A stretch of DNA of 64,000 nucleotides, from NCBI RefSeq assembly GCF_009848685.1, contig NZ_WXTX01000009.1:62001-126000 (forward strand), given 5' to 3'. The first letter of the stretch is position 1. Each line of letters begins with the position of its first letter. The position numbers and the translations under genes are program-made. Shown here piece by piece: positions 11,055 through 21,540 of the stretch. A model generated the notes under the pieces. The model ran no database searches, had not been told where the DNA came from, and saw only the letters and a list, made by a program, of their open reading frames with translations. This DNA comes from Andreprevotia sp. IGB-42. Its GTDB lineage: Bacteria > Pseudomonadota > Gammaproteobacteria > Burkholderiales > Chitinibacteraceae.

Positions 11055-12974
11055 GTGAACAATCTCGGCAAGAATATCGCGATCTGGCTGATCATCGCCC
11101 TGGTGCTGATGACGGTTTTCCAGCAGATCACGAAACGGCAGGACAGCACCGCACCGGTTGCATACTCGCAATTCATGGAGGATGTGGTCGCCAATCGCGT
11201 CAAGCAGGCGGAGATCGAATCGTCCGGGCGCACCACCATGCAGATCATTCGCGGCAAGCGCAATGACGGCAGCAGCTTCATCACCTATGCGCCTTTCGAT
11301 TCGCGCCTGGTCGATACGCTGCTCGGTCACAAGGTGCAATTTGCCGCCAAGCAGGAAGAAGAGCCGAGCATGTTGATGAGCATCTTCATCAACTGGTTCC
11401 CGATGCTGTTGCTGATCGGTGTGTGGATTTTCTTCATGCGCCAGATGCAGGGCGGCGGCAAGGGCGGGGCGTTCTCGTTCGGCAAGAGCCGCGCCAAGAT
11501 GCTGGACGACAGCAACAACGTGATCACCTTTGCCGATGTTGCCGGTTGCGACGAGGCCAAGGAAGAAGTTACCGAAATCGTCGATTACCTGCGTGATCCT
11601 TCCAAGTATCAGAGCCTGGGTGGCCGCATGCCGCGCGGCATCCTGATGGTGGGCTCGCCGGGTACCGGTAAAACCCTGCTGGCCAAGGCAATTGCCGGTG
11701 AAGCCAAGGTACCGTTTTTCTCGATCTCGGGTTCTGATTTCGTGGAAATGTTCGTCGGCGTGGGCGCGGCCCGCGTGCGCGACATGTTCGAAAACGCCAA
11801 GAAGAATGCACCGTGCATCATTTTCATCGATGAAATCGACGCGGTTGGTCGCCAGCGTGGCGCCGGCATGGGCGGTGGCAACGATGAACGCGAGCAGACG
11901 TTGAACCAGATGCTGGTGGAAATGGACGGCTTCGAGGGCAATTCCGGCGTGATCGTGATTGCCGCTACCAACCGTCCGGACGTGCTGGACCCGGCGCTGC
12001 TGCGCCCGGGCCGCTTCGACCGCCAGGTGGTGGTGCCGCTGCCGGATATCCGTGGCCGCGAGCAGATCCTCGGTGTGCACATGAAGAAGGTGCCGATCTC
12101 CAACGATGTGGAACCGTCCATCCTGGCACGTGGTACGCCGGGCATGTCCGGTGCCGACTTGGCCAACCTGGTGAATGAGGCCGCGCTGTTTGCTGCGCGC
12201 CGCAACAAGCGCCTGGTGGACATGGATGACTTCGAAGCCGCCAAGGACAAGATCTACATGGGGCCGGAACGCCGCACCATGGTGATGACCGAGGATGAGC
12301 GCCGCGCTACCGCGTACCACGAATCCGGCCATGCGGTGATCGCCGAGCTGCTGGAAGGCACCGATCCGGTCCACAAGGTGACGATCATGCCGCGTGGCCG
12401 TGCGCTGGGCCTGACCTGGCAACTGCCGGTGCGCGACAAGTTCTCGCACTACAAGGACCAGATGCTGAACGAGATCGCCATCCTGTTTGGCGGCCGTGTG
12501 GCGGAAGACCTGTTCGTGCACCGTATTTCCACCGGCGCATCGAATGATTTCGAACGTGCTACGGCGATGGCCCGCGATATGGTCACGCGCTATGGCATGA
12601 GCGACAAGATGGGCCCGATGGTGTACGCGGAAAACGACGGCGAAGTGTTCCTTGGCCGCTCGGTGACCACGCACAAGAACGTGTCCGAAGCCACCATGCA
12701 GCAGGTGGACAGTGAAATCCGCCGCATCATCGACGAACAGTACGCGCTGGCAGTGAAACTGCTGGAAGATAACCGCGACAAGATCGAATCGATGACGTCG
12801 GCACTGATGGAATGGGAAACGATTGATCGCGAGCAGGTGCGCGATATCATGGAAGGGCGCGATCCGCGTCCGCCCAAGTATCCGCCGCCGCCCAAGCCGA
12901 GCAAGCCCGAGGCGGGCGACAGCCTGCCAGGTGGTGACGCCGTGGTGACCACCACACCGGCAACCGAAGGCTGA
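11055..12974 (+). CDS. ftsH: ATP-dependent zinc metalloprotease FtsH
   Basis: A 639-residue membrane AAA+ protease for quality control of membrane and short-lived proteins. Two transmembrane helices (about 8-24 and 105-128) flank a periplasmic domain. The AAA module has Walker A GSPGTGKT (200-207) and Walker [12 protein letters not shown]. The metalloprotease motif HESGH is at 422-426, and the tail is proline- and lysine-rich. The start is GTG with AAGGAG. It sits in the conserved series rlmE-ftsH-folP-glmM. Confidence 0.98.
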   Translation: MNNLGKNIAIWLIIALVLMTVFQQITKRQDSTAPVAYSQFMEDVVANRVKQAEIESSGRTTMQIIRGKRNDGSSFITYAPFDSRLVDTLLGHKVQFAAKQEEEPSMLMSIFINWFPMLLLIGVWIFFMRQMQGGGKGGAFSFGKSRAKMLDDSNNVITFADVAGCDEAKEEVTEIVDYLRDPSKYQSLGGRMPRGILMVGSPGTGKTLLAKAIAGEAKVPFFSISGSDFVEMFVGVGAARVRDMFENAKKNAPCIIFIDEIDAVGRQRGAGMGGGNDEREQTLNQMLVEMDGFEGNSGVIVIAATNRPDVLDPALLRPGRFDRQVVVPLPDIRGREQILGVHMKKVPISNDVEPSILARGTPGMSGADLANLVNEAALFAARRNKRLVDMDDFEAAKDKIYMGPERRTMVMTEDERRATAYHESGHAVIAELLEGTDPVHKVTIMPRGRALGLTWQLPVRDKFSHYKDQMLNEIAILFGGRVAEDLFVHRISTGASNDFERATAMARDMVTRYGMSDKMGPMVYAENDGEVFLGRSVTTHKNVSEATMQQVDSEIRRIIDEQYALAVKLLEDNRDKIESMTSALMEWETIDREQVRDIMEGRDPRPPKYPPPPKPSKPEAGDSLPGGDAVVTTTPATEG

Positions 12975-12995
12975 TCAAGGTAGTGCACTTCAGAA

Positions 12996-13018
12996 AAGGC
13001 GGCTTCGGCCGCCTTTTT
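12996..13018 (+). terminator. Terminator after ftsH
   Basis: An 8-bp stem AAGGCGGC/GCCGCCTT with a TTCG loop, followed by a T run (13014-13018). It stands 21 bases after the ftsH stop and 24 bases before folP, so folP either depends on readthrough or has its own nearby promoter. Confidence 0.8.
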
Positions 13019-13041
13019 CCATGTTCGAACGGAATACTGTC

Positions 13042-13866
13042 ATGTCGATATTGCAATGTGGCCGTTTCCAGCTGGGCCTGGAGCGCCCGCTGGTGATGGG
13101 GATCGTGAACATCACCCCTGATTCGTTTTCCGATGGCGGCCGGCATGCCACCACGGCAGCAGCCATTGCCCATGCGCGGCGGCTGGTGGCCGATGGTGCC
13201 GACATGCTCGATATCGGCGGTGAATCCACCCGCCCCGGCGCGGCCTTTGTGCCGGCCGACGAGGAAATGGCCCGCGTATTGCCGGTGCTGGCTGCGCTGC
13301 AGCCGCTGGGCGTGCCGCTGTCCATCGATACGCGCAAACCCGCGGTGATGCATGCCGCGCTGCAGGCAGGGGTAGACCTGGTGAACGACATTACCGCGCT
13401 GGAAGGCCAAGGTGCGCTGGCGATGCTGGCGCAATCCCCGGCTGCCGTGTGCCTGATGCACATGCAGGGTGAACCGCAAACCATGCAGGCGGCGCCGCAA
13501 TATGACGATGTGGTGGCAGAGGTCACCGCTTACCTGGCGGCGCGCCGTAATGCGGCGCTGGCCGCCGGCATTGCATCTGACCGTATCGTGCTGGACCCCG
13601 GCTTCGGCTTTGGCAAGAACCTGGCGCACAACGCCGCGCTGTTCAGGGCGCTGCCGGCGACGATTGCACAACTGGGTTGCCCGCAATTGATTGGCGTTTC
13701 GCGCAAACGCATGCTTGGTGATATTACCGGCCAGCCAGTGGAAGCACGCTTGCCGGCCAGCATCGCCGCAGCATTGCTGGCTGCGCAGGCCGGCGCGGCC
13801 ATATTGCGTGTACATGACGTAAAGGAAACCGTGGATGCACTGAAGGTGCTGCGGGCCTTACAATAG
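13042..13866 (+). CDS. folP: Dihydropteroate synthase
   Basis: A 274-residue TIM-barrel enzyme of folate synthesis joining 4-aminobenzoate to the pterin pyrophosphate; the target of sulfonamides. Signatures are [33 protein letters not shown] and the phosphate-loop region [10 protein letters not shown]. The ATG at 13042 (MSILQCGRF) is preferred over the in-frame ATG at 13021, which abuts the ftsH terminator. glmM follows 37 bases later. Confidence 0.96.
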   Translation: MSILQCGRFQLGLERPLVMGIVNITPDSFSDGGRHATTAAAIAHARRLVADGADMLDIGGESTRPGAAFVPADEEMARVLPVLAALQPLGVPLSIDTRKPAVMHAALQAGVDLVNDITALEGQGALAMLAQSPAAVCLMHMQGEPQTMQAAPQYDDVVAEVTAYLAARRNAALAAGIASDRIVLDPGFGFGKNLAHNAALFRALPATIAQLGCPQLIGVSRKRMLGDITGQPVEARLPASIAAALLAAQAGAAILRVHDVKETVDALKVLRALQ

Positions 13867-13903
13867 CGGCCAATTCCGGTTTCATTTCCCCCAAGGGTTT
13901 TCG

Positions 13904-15265
13904 ATGTCACGCAAATATTTCGGTACGGATGGCGTTCGCGGTCTGGTTGGCGAATATCCGATCACCCCAGAGTTCGCCATGAAGCTGGGCTACGCTGCTG
14001 GCCGTGTACTGGCGGCTGCCGGCAAGCGTGGCGACGGCGAGCATGCAGCGGTATTGGTCGGCAAGGACACGCGCGTTTCCGGCTATCTGCTGGAAGCGGC
14101 GCTGCAGGCCGGCTTCAATGCCGCTGGCGTCGATGTGTATCTGACCGGCCCGTTGCCGACGCCGGGCGTGGCATACCTGACCCGCGCACTGCGGCTTTCT
14201 GCTGGTGTGGTGATTTCGGCATCGCACAACCCGTATTACGACAACGGCATCAAGTTCTTCGGTGCCGGTGGCAAGAAGCTGCCCGACGATGTGGAGCTGG
14301 CCATCGAGGCCGCCATCGACGAAGCACAGCCATGCGTAGGCTCCAAGCAGCTGGGCAAGGCGCGCCGTGTGAGCGATGCCGCCGGCCGCTACATCGAATT
14401 CTGCAAATCGACTTTCCCCAACGATTTCGACTTGCGCGGCCTCAAGCTGGTGATCGACTGTGCGCACGGCGCAACCTACCAGGTAGCGCCGCACGTGTTC
14501 CACGAACTGGGTGCGGAAGTGATCACCATCGGCGACAAGCCGAACGGCTTCAACATCAACGAGGAAGTGGGTGCCACCCACGTCGAAACCATCCGCAAGG
14601 CGGTACTGGCCGAAGGCGCGGACTATGGCATTGCACTGGATGGCGATGGCGACCGGCTGATCATGGTGGACGGCGACGGCACCATTATCGACGGCGATAT
14701 GTTGCTGTTTGCGGTGGCGCGCTACCGCGCCGAGCGCGGCACGCTGGGCGGCGGCGTGGTCGGCACGCTGATGACCAACCTGGGTGTGGAGAACGGCCTG
14801 AAGGCGCGCGGCATCGCGTTTGCGCGCGCCAAGGTCGGTGACCGCTACGTTTTGGAAAAGCTGCAGGAAAACGGTTGGGTGCTGGGTGGCGAAGGCTCCG
14901 GCCATTTGCTGAGCCTGGATCGCCATTCCACCGGTGACGGCATCATTTCCGCGCTGCAGGTGCTGGAAGCGGTGATCGAACAGGGCAAGACGCTGTCTGC
15001 GCTGTGTGACGAGCTGACGCTGTCTACCCAGGTGCTCAAGAACGTGCGCATCGCCAAGGGCTTCGATTGCCACGCCTCCAGTGCCATCAAGGCCAAGGTG
15101 ACCGAAGCCGAAACCGCCATGGGCAGTGAAGGGCGCGTGCTGCTGCGCCCGTCGGGCACCGAGCCTGTTGTACGGGTGATGGTCGAGCATACCGATGCAG
15201 GCGTTGCCAGCCGCTGGGGCGAGGCGATTGCGCAGATCGTGGCGAGCGAGGCATCGGCGGAATAG
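13904..15265 (+). CDS. glmM: Phosphoglucosamine mutase
   Basis: A 453-residue alpha-D-phosphohexomutase converting glucosamine-6-phosphate to glucosamine-1-phosphate for peptidoglycan and LPS precursors. The phospho-serine is Ser107 in [12 protein letters not shown]. The metal loop [14 protein letters not shown], the sugar-binding GEGSGHL and the phosphate-binding [14 protein letters not shown] follow in the usual order. It is in series with folP, as in E. coli. Confidence 0.97.
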   Translation: MSRKYFGTDGVRGLVGEYPITPEFAMKLGYAAGRVLAAAGKRGDGEHAAVLVGKDTRVSGYLLEAALQAGFNAAGVDVYLTGPLPTPGVAYLTRALRLSAGVVISASHNPYYDNGIKFFGAGGKKLPDDVELAIEAAIDEAQPCVGSKQLGKARRVSDAAGRYIEFCKSTFPNDFDLRGLKLVIDCAHGATYQVAPHVFHELGAEVITIGDKPNGFNINEEVGATHVETIRKAVLAEGADYGIALDGDGDRLIMVDGDGTIIDGDMLLFAVARYRAERGTLGGGVVGTLMTNLGVENGLKARGIAFARAKVGDRYVLEKLQENGWVLGGEGSGHLLSLDRHSTGDGIISALQVLEAVIEQGKTLSALCDELTLSTQVLKNVRIAKGFDCHASSAIKAKVTEAETAMGSEGRVLLRPSGTEPVVRVMVEHTDAGVASRWGEAIAQIVASEASAE

Positions 15266-15356
15266 GGGGATTTGTTCTTTCCCTGATGATTGGGTAAGCG
15301 CCTGCGGCGTGGTGTTTTAGGGCGCCTTCCGCGGTCGGATGGCCGCCCCGCGTCAG

Positions 15357-15386
15357 GTCAAGGAGGCTTCTCGCCGCCTCCTTGAC
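15357..15386. repeat. Hairpin downstream of glmM
   Basis: An 11-bp perfect stem (15357-15367 with 15376-15386) around an 8-base loop; the arm reads GTCAAGGAGGC. There is no T tail, so it is not a typical intrinsic terminator, though it could protect the 3' end of the glmM transcript. Confidence 0.55.
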
Positions 15387-15555
15387 GATCCCGGGTGTGC
15401 CGGCAAGCCGGCATCCCGCGTCGCTAAGCGGCAGAGCCGCTAAGCTTTGGCGTCACCTGTTGCAAGCGTTCCATGGCTGCGCCATGCAATTCCCTGTGCT
15501 GCGCGGCCGTGCTGAGCGAATCACAGCTTCGCACGCTACCGGCGGGTCGGTAGCC

Positions 15556-15801
15556 CGCCCTGCGGGCTCAGACATCCCCCTGCACCCCCGCCTTGCCTGT
15601 GCTGCTCGGCGCCTTAGAAGGGGAAGGGTGCTTCGAAGCTACCCAGTTTGTTTTTGATCTGTTTTTCAAACCTGAACCAAAATCTTCTGGTGACCTTCTA
15701 TATGTGTGCTGGTGGCGTACCACCCTGATCCCTTCTGAAGCGCCGAGCAGCACAGCCAAGCCCGGATGAAGGGGAGGGATGTTTGAGGTCCGCAGGGCCG
15801 A
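15556..15801. repeat. Large imperfect inverted repeat
   Basis: Left arm 15556-15621 and right arm about 15731-15801 are reverse complements with a few mismatches and small gaps; the best part (15591-15621 against 15731-15761) matches at 27 of 31 positions. The spacer (15622-15730) is more AT-rich and has T runs. The structure resembles a dispersed intergenic repeat or miniature element. Whether other copies exist in the genome cannot be told here. Confidence 0.6.
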
Positions 15802-15878
15802 GTTACCTCCCCGCCGGGATTGGCGCGCAGCGCAGGGGACTCCCGCAGGGAGCGCTTTAGTAGGGGCGCCTTCTTTTG

Positions 15879-15910
15879 CTCCCTTTTCTTGGCGAGACAA
15901 GAAAAGGGAG
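15879..15910. repeat. Perfect 13-bp hairpin, likely dispersed-repeat core
   Basis: CTCCCTTTTCTTG (15879-15891) pairs perfectly with CAAGAAAAGGGAG (15898-15910) around the loop GCGAGA. This kind of TTTTCTTGGCGA hairpin recurs in intergenic repeats of many proteobacteria, which supports reading the region as repeat-derived and not coding. Confidence 0.6.
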
Positions 15911-16059
15911 GCGGCTTGCGGGACGCACTCCCGCCCCAAACCGCACGAAGTGCGGAGTCGCAGCGCAGCTGCTTAACCATCGAGACTAATAACAACGAGC
16001 TAGTGGCGCCAACCTAGCTGAAAACGCCATGGCGTATGCAAAACAGAGACGGGGTTGTA

Positions 16060-16713
16060 ATGGTATCTGGTCAATTCTGGTCGGCAACAAGAGCCAGCTT
16101 CGCCATGCTGGCACTGCTGCTCGTGAATGTGCCGGCAACAGCCCTTGCCGCAGGCCAACAACGCTGCCCGCGTATCGAGTTGCAATTGCCGCCTAGCGTC
16201 AGCGCTGCAACGGTTGACCGCCTGTGGGGGCAGGGCGAGCCACCGCAGGGGCGCGCGGCGCTGCAGCTGCGTGGCTGCGACGGGCAGGTGCTGGACCGCT
16301 TGCCGCTGCCTGCCTCACTCGCCCGGCTCGATCCCCGCCCGCTGCAAGGCACCGCTGCCCCGACCTGGCTGGTGAGCGTGGATCTGACTGCCGACGCCGG
16401 CTCATACAATGGGCCGCTGACGCAGCCGGTAGCCATTGCCGGCCAGCGTTTGCAGTGGGTCGAAGCGGTTGATGCCGCAGGGCGCCGCAAGCCGGTGCGG
16501 CTTGTCAGTACGCTCAAGGCCGATTGGCGGCGTATTGTGCAGGGCGGGCGCGATGCCTTCCTGCTTATCCGCTGTGAGCCGGCCGGGGGTGATTTCCGCA
16601 TCGTGCTGCAGCGCTATACGCTGGATGGCGCGGTGTGGCGGGTGCGGGAGCGCAGCCATCCCGGGTTCTGGGAAGCCGAGGGGGATTTCCCGCCGCTGGC
16701 GCGTTTTCCCTGA
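16060..16713 (+). CDS. Exported protein of unknown function
   Basis: A 217-residue protein with a signal peptide (MVSGQFWSATRASFAMLALLLVNVPATALA, probable cleavage after residue 30). The mature part is rich in Leu, Arg and Pro with Cys residues near both ends (QRCPRIEL, LRGCDGQ, LIRCEPAG) and ends in a Trp-rich segment (AVWRVRERSHPGFWEAEGDFPP). I do not recognise the family. The frame also has an in-frame ATG at 16036; 16060 is preferred because it gives a normal signal peptide. No operon partner is evident. Confidence 0.6.
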   Translation: MVSGQFWSATRASFAMLALLLVNVPATALAAGQQRCPRIELQLPPSVSAATVDRLWGQGEPPQGRAALQLRGCDGQVLDRLPLPASLARLDPRPLQGTAAPTWLVSVDLTADAGSYNGPLTQPVAIAGQRLQWVEAVDAAGRRKPVRLVSTLKADWRRIVQGGRDAFLLIRCEPAGGDFRIVLQRYTLDGAVWRVRERSHPGFWEAEGDFPPLARFP

Positions 16714-16892
16714 GCCGGGGTAGCAAGGCCTGCGTATTGCTCGTCGTGCGCGGCGCGTTGGGGGTAATGACCCGGGAGCAGGGGCAGTAGCGCGCTCGCC
16801 TGTTATGCGGTGTTCAGCACCCGCATTGCACCTGTGCCGGGATGGCAGACAAAAACCCGCCGCAATATGGCAGGGGGGCCTGCTGGCGATGC

Positions 16893-17378
16893 TTAATCGA
16901 CCTTGTGCTCGCCAATCGCATGGATGCTGGCCAGGTGCGCGATCTTGTCTTCCGGCAGGCTCACCAGCAACTCGATGCGCTGCTTGATCTGCAGGAGCAC
17001 GCGGGTGAAGGCTGCGTGTTTTTCCTCATCACTCGCAGTCTGCGGATCTTCGTAGCCCCAGTGTGCGGTGATCGGATGGCCGGGCCAGATCGGGCAGGTT
17101 TCGCCTTTGGCGTTATCGCATACAGTAATGACGATATCCATGGCCGGTGCATCAGGCTGATCGAACACCTCCCAGGATTTTGAGTGCAGTGCGCTGGTGT
17201 CGTAGCCAATCTGTTGCAGCAATTCGATGGCATGCGGACTGACGGTGCCGCTGGGTTGGCTGCCTGCGCTGAATGCCATGAAGCGCCCCTTGCCAAGCAC
17301 ATTGAGCAGCCCTTCCGACAGTACGCTGCGGGCAGAGTTGGCGGTGCACAGGAAGAGTACGTTGTAGACCTTGCTCAC
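16893..17378 (-). CDS. arsC: Arsenate reductase ArsC, low-molecular-weight phosphatase type
   Basis: A 161-residue protein of the arsenate reductase/LMW tyrosine phosphatase fold. The P-loop CX5R is Cys11-Arg17 (CTANSAR), and the ArsC-typical block VITVCDNAKGETCPIWPG followed by HWGYEDP supplies the general-acid Asp and further cysteines. The start is the GTG at 17378 with AAAGGA upstream. It lies beside pstSCAB on the same strand but is separated by a terminator. This fits protection against arsenate that enters through the phosphate transporter. No arsR or arsB is adjacent. Confidence 0.85.
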   Translation of the reverse strand: MSKVYNVLFLCTANSARSVLSEGLLNVLGKGRFMAFSAGSQPSGTVSPHAIELLQQIGYDTSALHSKSWEVFDQPDAPAMDIVITVCDNAKGETCPIWPGHPITAHWGYEDPQTASDEEKHAAFTRVLLQIKQRIELLVSLPEDKIAHLASIHAIGEHKVD

Positions 17379-17686
17379 GATGAATCCTTTCCGGGTAATT
17401 GTTTGCGATGGGTATGGGGAGCGGGCACTTGATGGCGATGCCATAAGCATAGCCGCTCCTGCAGCCCTCCATTGAACGGGGGGATTGTTGCGGCTGTATT
17501 GAAATCAAGCTCTGCAGCTACCTCTGCCGCAATGGGCTTGCGGCCCCGGCAATGGCCGCTGGCGCATTTGCATTGCACAGGCAGACACAAAGGGCTGACC
17601 ATCACGTGGCAACGGCGCCTGAGGGCTTGCCTTGGCCTGCGCCGGCTATCCTTGCCAGTCCGCCCGGACGGTTACCGGGCGCGTGC
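17379..17686. other. Intergenic stretch upstream of arsC
   Basis: About 310 bases between the pstB terminator and the arsC start. Short open frames cross it on both strands, but they lack ribosome sites and recognisable content. I see no clear ArsR-type operator or strong promoter. Confidence 0.4.
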
Positions 17687-17718
17687 AAACAGAACGGCGG
17701 CCATCTGGCCGCCGTTCT
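17687..17718 (-). terminator. Terminator of the pst operon (minus strand)
   Basis: A 12-bp stem (17691-17702 with 17707-17718, ATCT loop) reads into a short T run on the minus strand, about 45 bases past the pstB stop. Confidence 0.7.
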
Positions 17719-17762
17719 GTGCGTTGCACCGCCTGACCCGCCAACGGCGGGGCGGGGGTTGA

Positions 17763-18524
17763 TCAGCCGAACTTGCCGGTGATGTAGTCTTCAGTTGCCT
17801 TCATCTTCGGCGCGGTGAAGATGCTGTCGGTGCCGCCCACTTCGATCAGCTCGCCCAGGTACATGTAGGCGGTGAAGTCGGATACGCGTGCCGCCTGCTG
17901 CATGTTGTGCGTAACGATGGCGATGGTGTAATCGCGCTTCAGTTCATGCAGCAGTTCTTCCACATGCGCGGTCGAGATCGGGTCGAGCGCGGAAGTCGGT
18001 TCATCCAGTAGCAGCACTTCCGGCTTTACCGACACGGCGCGGGCGATACACAGCCGTTGCTGCTGGCCGCCAGAGAGGCCAAGGCCGGATTGCCTGAGCT
18101 TGTCCTTCACCTCGTTCCACAGTGCGGCTTTCTGCAGCGCCCACTCCACGCGGTCGTCCATGTCGGCCTTGTTCAGGCTTTCGTACAGCTTCACGCCGAA
18201 TGCGATGTTGTCGTAGATCGACATCGGGAACGGGGTCGGCTTCTGGAACACCATGCCCACCTTGGCGCGCAGCATGTTCAGGTCGATGCCCGAGCGCAGG
18301 ATGTTCTCGTTGTTCAGCAGGATCTCGCCTTCGGCACGCAGCTTGGGGTAGAGGTCGTACATGCGGTTGAAGGTGCGCAGCAGTGTGGACTTGCCGCAGC
18401 CCGACGGGCCGATGAAGGCGGTGACCTTGCCTTCCAGGATGTCGAGGTTGATGTTCTTCAGCGCATGGAAGTTGCCGTAGTAGAAGTTGAGGTTCTTGAC
18501 GGCAAGTTTAGCTTTTTGGCTCAT
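17763..18524 (-). CDS. pstB: Phosphate ABC transporter ATP-binding protein
   Basis: A 253-residue ATPase that drives phosphate import with PstA and PstC and also takes part in phosphate signalling to PhoR. It has Walker [10 protein letters not shown], the signature LSGGQQQR and Walker [14 protein letters not shown], plus the PstB-specific [12 protein letters not shown]. The start at 18524 ([11 protein letters not shown]) is preferred over the longer frame, which overlaps pstA. It is last in pstS-pstC-pstA-pstB; no phoU follows here. Confidence 0.96.
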   Translation of the reverse strand: MSQKAKLAVKNLNFYYGNFHALKNINLDILEGKVTAFIGPSGCGKSTLLRTFNRMYDLYPKLRAEGEILLNNENILRSGIDLNMLRAKVGMVFQKPTPFPMSIYDNIAFGVKLYESLNKADMDDRVEWALQKAALWNEVKDKLRQSGLGLSGGQQQRLCIARAVSVKPEVLLLDEPTSALDPISTAHVEELLHELKRDYTIAIVTHNMQQAARVSDFTAYMYLGELIEVGGTDSIFTAPKMKATEDYITGKFG

Positions 18525-18549
18525 TGGATCAGCGTCCTGTTTATTCGGG

Positions 18550-19386
18550 TCAGTGCTGGTTCGACGGACGAACCAGGATGCGGGCAACTACGTTGAGGCC
18601 GAGTACGAACAGGCCGATCAGCAGTGAGCCGGCCCATGCCAGCGTGTGCCAATCTTCGTACGGCGCCATGGCAAACTGGAAGATCACCACCGGCAGGTTG
18701 GCCATCGGCTGGTTCATGTTCGAGTAGAACTGGTTGTTCAGCGCAGTGAACAGCAGCGGCGCGGTTTCACCGACAATGCGGGCTACTGCCAGCAATACGC
18801 CGGTCAGTACCCCGGCCTTGGCCGCACGCAGGGTGACGAAGTACGTCATTTTCCACTGCGGTGCACCCAGTGCATACGCGGCTTCACGCATGGTGTTGGG
18901 TACCAGGCGCAGCATGCTCTCGGTGGTGCGTACCACTACCGGAATCACCAGCAACGCCAGCGCCAGTGCGCCGGCAATACCCGAGAAATGCCCGGTGTGC
19001 GTGACGTACAACTCGTAGATGAACAGGCCGATCACGATGGAGGGGGCAGCGAGCAGGATGTCGTTGATGAAGCGCGTGGCCGGGGCCAGCCAGCCGCGCT
19101 GGCCGAATTCGGCCAGGTAGGTGCCCGCCAAGATGCCGATCGGCGTGCCGATTGCGGTACCCAGCGTGGCCATCTGCACGCTGCCGATGATGGCGTTGGA
19201 CAGGCCACCGGCGCTGCCCGGTGCCGGAGTGGTTTGGGTGAACAGGCTCAGCGACAAACCGCCAAAGCCGTTCAGAAGCAGGGTGTAGAGGATCCACAGC
19301 AGCCAGACAAGGCCGAAACACATGGCCGCAACGGACAGCCCGATGCTCAGCTTGTTGATGATGCGGCGGCGCAAATAGAGATTCAT
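18550..19386 (-). CDS. pstA: Phosphate ABC transporter permease PstA
   Basis: A 278-residue inner-membrane permease with six hydrophobic segments and the ABC coupling motif region [22 protein letters not shown]. The N-terminus [12 protein letters not shown] is positively charged, as expected for a cytoplasmic end. It pairs with PstC to form the phosphate channel. It lies 11 bases after pstC and 25 bases before pstB. Confidence 0.95.
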   Translation of the reverse strand: MNLYLRRRIINKLSIGLSVAAMCFGLVWLLWILYTLLLNGFGGLSLSLFTQTTPAPGSAGGLSNAIIGSVQMATLGTAIGTPIGILAGTYLAEFGQRGWLAPATRFINDILLAAPSIVIGLFIYELYVTHTGHFSGIAGALALALLVIPVVVRTTESMLRLVPNTMREAAYALGAPQWKMTYFVTLRAAKAGVLTGVLLAVARIVGETAPLLFTALNNQFYSNMNQPMANLPVVIFQFAMAPYEDWHTLAWAGSLLIGLFVLGLNVVARILVRPSNQH

Positions 19387-19397
19387 GGCTGGCCCGA

Positions 19398-20354
19398 TCA
19401 GGTGTGTGAGCCCTCGCCCTTTTGCAGGCGAAGAAGCAGGATTTTGGAAAGGACGAGCACGATGAAGGTGATCACGAACAGCAGCAGGCCCAGGTAGATC
19501 AGGGAGGCCACATGCAGGTCATCGCTTGCCTCGGTGAATTCGTTGGCCAGCGTAGCGGCAATCGAAGTGCCCGGATCGAACAGCGATTTGATCGAGCTGT
19601 GCGAGTTGCCGATCACGAAGGTAATCGCCATGGTTTCACCCAGCGCACGGCCAAGGCCCAGCATCACGCCGCCAATCACGCCGTTCTTGGTGAAGGGAAG
19701 TACCACGTTCCACACCACTTCCCAGGTGGTGCACCCCAGCCCGTATGCCGACTCCTTCAGCATCGCCGGCACCACTTCAAAAACGTCGCGCATGACCGAC
19801 GAAATGTAGGGAATGACCATGATCGACAGGATCAGGCCGGAGGTCAGCATGCCGATGCCCATGGGCGGGCCTTCAAAAATCGGCCCCAGCAGCGGGATGC
19901 CGTGCGTGGTGTTCTGCAGCCACGGCTGTACATTGTCGGCAAACCACGGGGCGAACACGAACAGGCCCCACATGCCGTAAATGATCGAAGGTACGCCGGC
20001 CAGCAGTTCGATGGCAATGCCGAAGGGACGGCGCAGCCACACGGGCGCCAGCTCGGTCAGGAAGATGGCGATGCCGAAGCTGACCGGCACAGCGATCAGC
20101 AGCGCGATGAACGATGAGAGCAGGGTGCCGATGATGGAGTTGCGGCCGCCGAATACCTGGGTGACCGGGTTCCATTCGTTGCCGATGATGAAGCCGAGGC
20201 CAAACTTCTGGATCGACGGCCACGCGCCCAAAATCAGTGAAATGATGATGCCCACCAGGGTGGCAAGCACCAGAAAAGCGAAAAACCGGGTCGAGCCACG
20301 GAACAGCATGTCTTGGTAGTGTTGCTGTTTGAGGCGTGCTGCTTGGGTGGTCAT
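19398..20354 (-). CDS. pstC: Phosphate ABC transporter permease PstC
   Basis: A 318-residue permease with a long N-terminal cytoplasmic tail, a first hydrophobic segment near residues 22-45 ([19 protein letters not shown]) and the coupling loop [24 protein letters not shown]. The start at 20354 is chosen for its GGAG 7 bases upstream; an in-frame ATG at 20384 lacks one. It forms the membrane pore with PstA. Confidence 0.95.
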   Translation of the reverse strand: MTTQAARLKQQHYQDMLFRGSTRFFAFLVLATLVGIIISLILGAWPSIQKFGLGFIIGNEWNPVTQVFGGRNSIIGTLLSSFIALLIAVPVSFGIAIFLTELAPVWLRRPFGIAIELLAGVPSIIYGMWGLFVFAPWFADNVQPWLQNTTHGIPLLGPIFEGPPMGIGMLTSGLILSIMVIPYISSVMRDVFEVVPAMLKESAYGLGCTTWEVVWNVVLPFTKNGVIGGVMLGLGRALGETMAITFVIGNSHSSIKSLFDPGTSIAATLANEFTEASDDLHVASLIYLGLLLFVITFIVLVLSKILLLRLQKGEGSHT

Positions 20355-20418
20355 GGATTGCTCCGCAGAAACTGGCTTGCCCATCGTGGGCGCGGTTGCG
20401 ACGGCTATTTGCTAGCAC

Positions 20419-20450
20419 AAAACAACAGGAGCGTTTGCCGCTCCTGTTGT
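20419..20450 (-). terminator. Hairpin/terminator between pstS and pstC
   Basis: A 12-bp stem around the loop TTTGC (arms 20422-20433 and 20439-20450) with a short T tail on the minus strand. Placed between pstS and pstC, it would give more pstS than pstCAB mRNA, as expected for an abundant binding protein. Confidence 0.65.
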
Positions 20451-20499
20451 CTTTACGTCCAGGCTGGCAAGGATAAGGGCTTTGCCAGCCATGTGCCGA

Positions 20500-21540
20500 T
20501 TACTTGTAAACCGGTGCGTTGTTGGCGCCGACGATCTGCTTCCACGAGCTGCGCACTTCGGCCTTCACGGCTTCCGGCAGTGCAACGTAGTCGAGATCGG
20601 TCGCAGTCTTGTCGCCTTCCTTGTACGCCCAGTCGAAGTACTTCAGCACTTCCTGGCCGATTTCCGGCTTGTCCTGCTTCTTGTAGACCAGGATGAAGGT
20701 GGCACCGGTGATCGGCCATGCATCCTTGCCAGCCTGGTCGGTCAGCACCACGGCGAAGCCCGGTGTGCCTTTCCAGTCTGCATTGGCGGCGGCGGCCTTG
20801 AAGGTGTTGTCATCCGGCAGCACGAAGTTGCCAGCCTTGTTCTGCAGCTGGGTGTAGTCCATCTTGTTCTGCTTGGCATAAGCGTATTCGACATAGCCGA
20901 TTGCGCCTTTGATGCGTTGCACGTACTGCGCTACGCCTTCGTTGCCCTTGCCGCCCACGCCAACCGGCCAGGACACGGCTGCATCGTTGCCGACTTTTTC
21001 TTTCCAGTCTGCGGAAACCTTGGACAGGTAGTTGGTGAAGATCCAGGTGGTGCCCGAACCGTCAGCGCGGTGAACCACGGTGATGGCCTGCTCCGGCAGC
21101 TTGATGCCCGGGTTCAGCTTGGTGATCGCGGCGTCGTTCCACTTGGTGATCTTGCCGAGGAAAATGTCGGCCAGCACGGCCGGAGTCAGCTTCAGTTCGC
21201 CACCCTTGACGGCTTCGAGGTTGGCAACAGCCACCACGCCGCCCATCACGGTCGGGAATTGGGCCAGGCCGGATTTGTCCAGCTCGGCTGCGGTCAACGG
21301 CTTGTCGGTTGCGCCGAAATCGACGGTCTTGGCCTGGATCTGCTTGATGCCGCCACCGGAGCCGATCGACTGGTAGTTCAGGCCGGTGTTGGTCTTGGCC
21401 TTGTACTGCTCAGCCCACTTGGCGTACAGCGGGTACGGGAACGTCGCACCGGCGCCGGTGATATCGGCAGCCATGGCGTGAACGGTAAAGAGGCCTGCGG
21501 CTGCGCCGAAGGTAACGAGCAGTTTGCGCCCATACGACAT
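20500..21540 (-). CDS. pstS: Periplasmic phosphate-binding protein PstS
   Basis: A 346-residue binding protein with a signal peptide cleaved after HAMA (about residue 24). The mature start ADITGAGATFPYPLYAKWAEQY and the motifs QSIGSGGGIKQ, DFGATDKPL and RADGSGTTWIFTNYL are those of PstS, with the phosphate contacts in the SGGG and DGSGT loops. The start at 21540 has AGGAG upstream. I looked for a Pho box upstream and found no convincing pair of CTGTCAT-like repeats. Confidence 0.97.
   Translation of the reverse strand: MSYGRKLLVTFGAAAGLFTVHAMAADITGAGATFPYPLYAKWAEQYKAKTNTGLNYQSIGSGGGIKQIQAKTVDFGATDKPLTAAELDKSGLAQFPTVMGGVVAVANLEAVKGGELKLTPAVLADIFLGKITKWNDAAITKLNPGIKLPEQAITVVHRADGSGTTWIFTNYLSKVSADWKEKVGNDAAVSWPVGVGGKGNEGVAQYVQRIKGAIGYVEYAYAKQNKMDYTQLQNKAGNFVLPDDNTFKAAAANADWKGTPGFAVVLTDQAGKDAWPITGATFILVYKKQDKPEIGQEVLKYFDWAYKEGDKTATDLDYVALPEAVKAEVRSSWKQIVGANNAPVYK

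Larger units (their letters stand above)
15266..16059 (+). other. Gene-free, repeat-rich intergenic region
   Basis: About 790 bases between glmM and the next gene. Open frames here are arginine- and proline-rich on both strands and lack ribosome sites. Their translations resemble the spurious hypothetical proteins that recur in many proteobacteria from dispersed intergenic repeats (segments such as SCLAKKREQKKAPLLKRSL). I see an 11-bp hairpin, a large imperfect inverted repeat and a 13-bp perfect hairpin (separate entries), but no coding gene. Confidence 0.6.

Noticed and set aside
15566-15995. Arg/Pro-rich short frames on both strands in the repeat region
   Set aside because: They match the style of spurious hypothetical proteins from dispersed intergenic repeats, overlap strong hairpins and lack ribosome sites.
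17375-17762. Short frames with Cys-rich starts between arsC and pstB
   Set aside because: They overlap the pst terminator and the arsC start, have no good ribosome site and no family resemblance.
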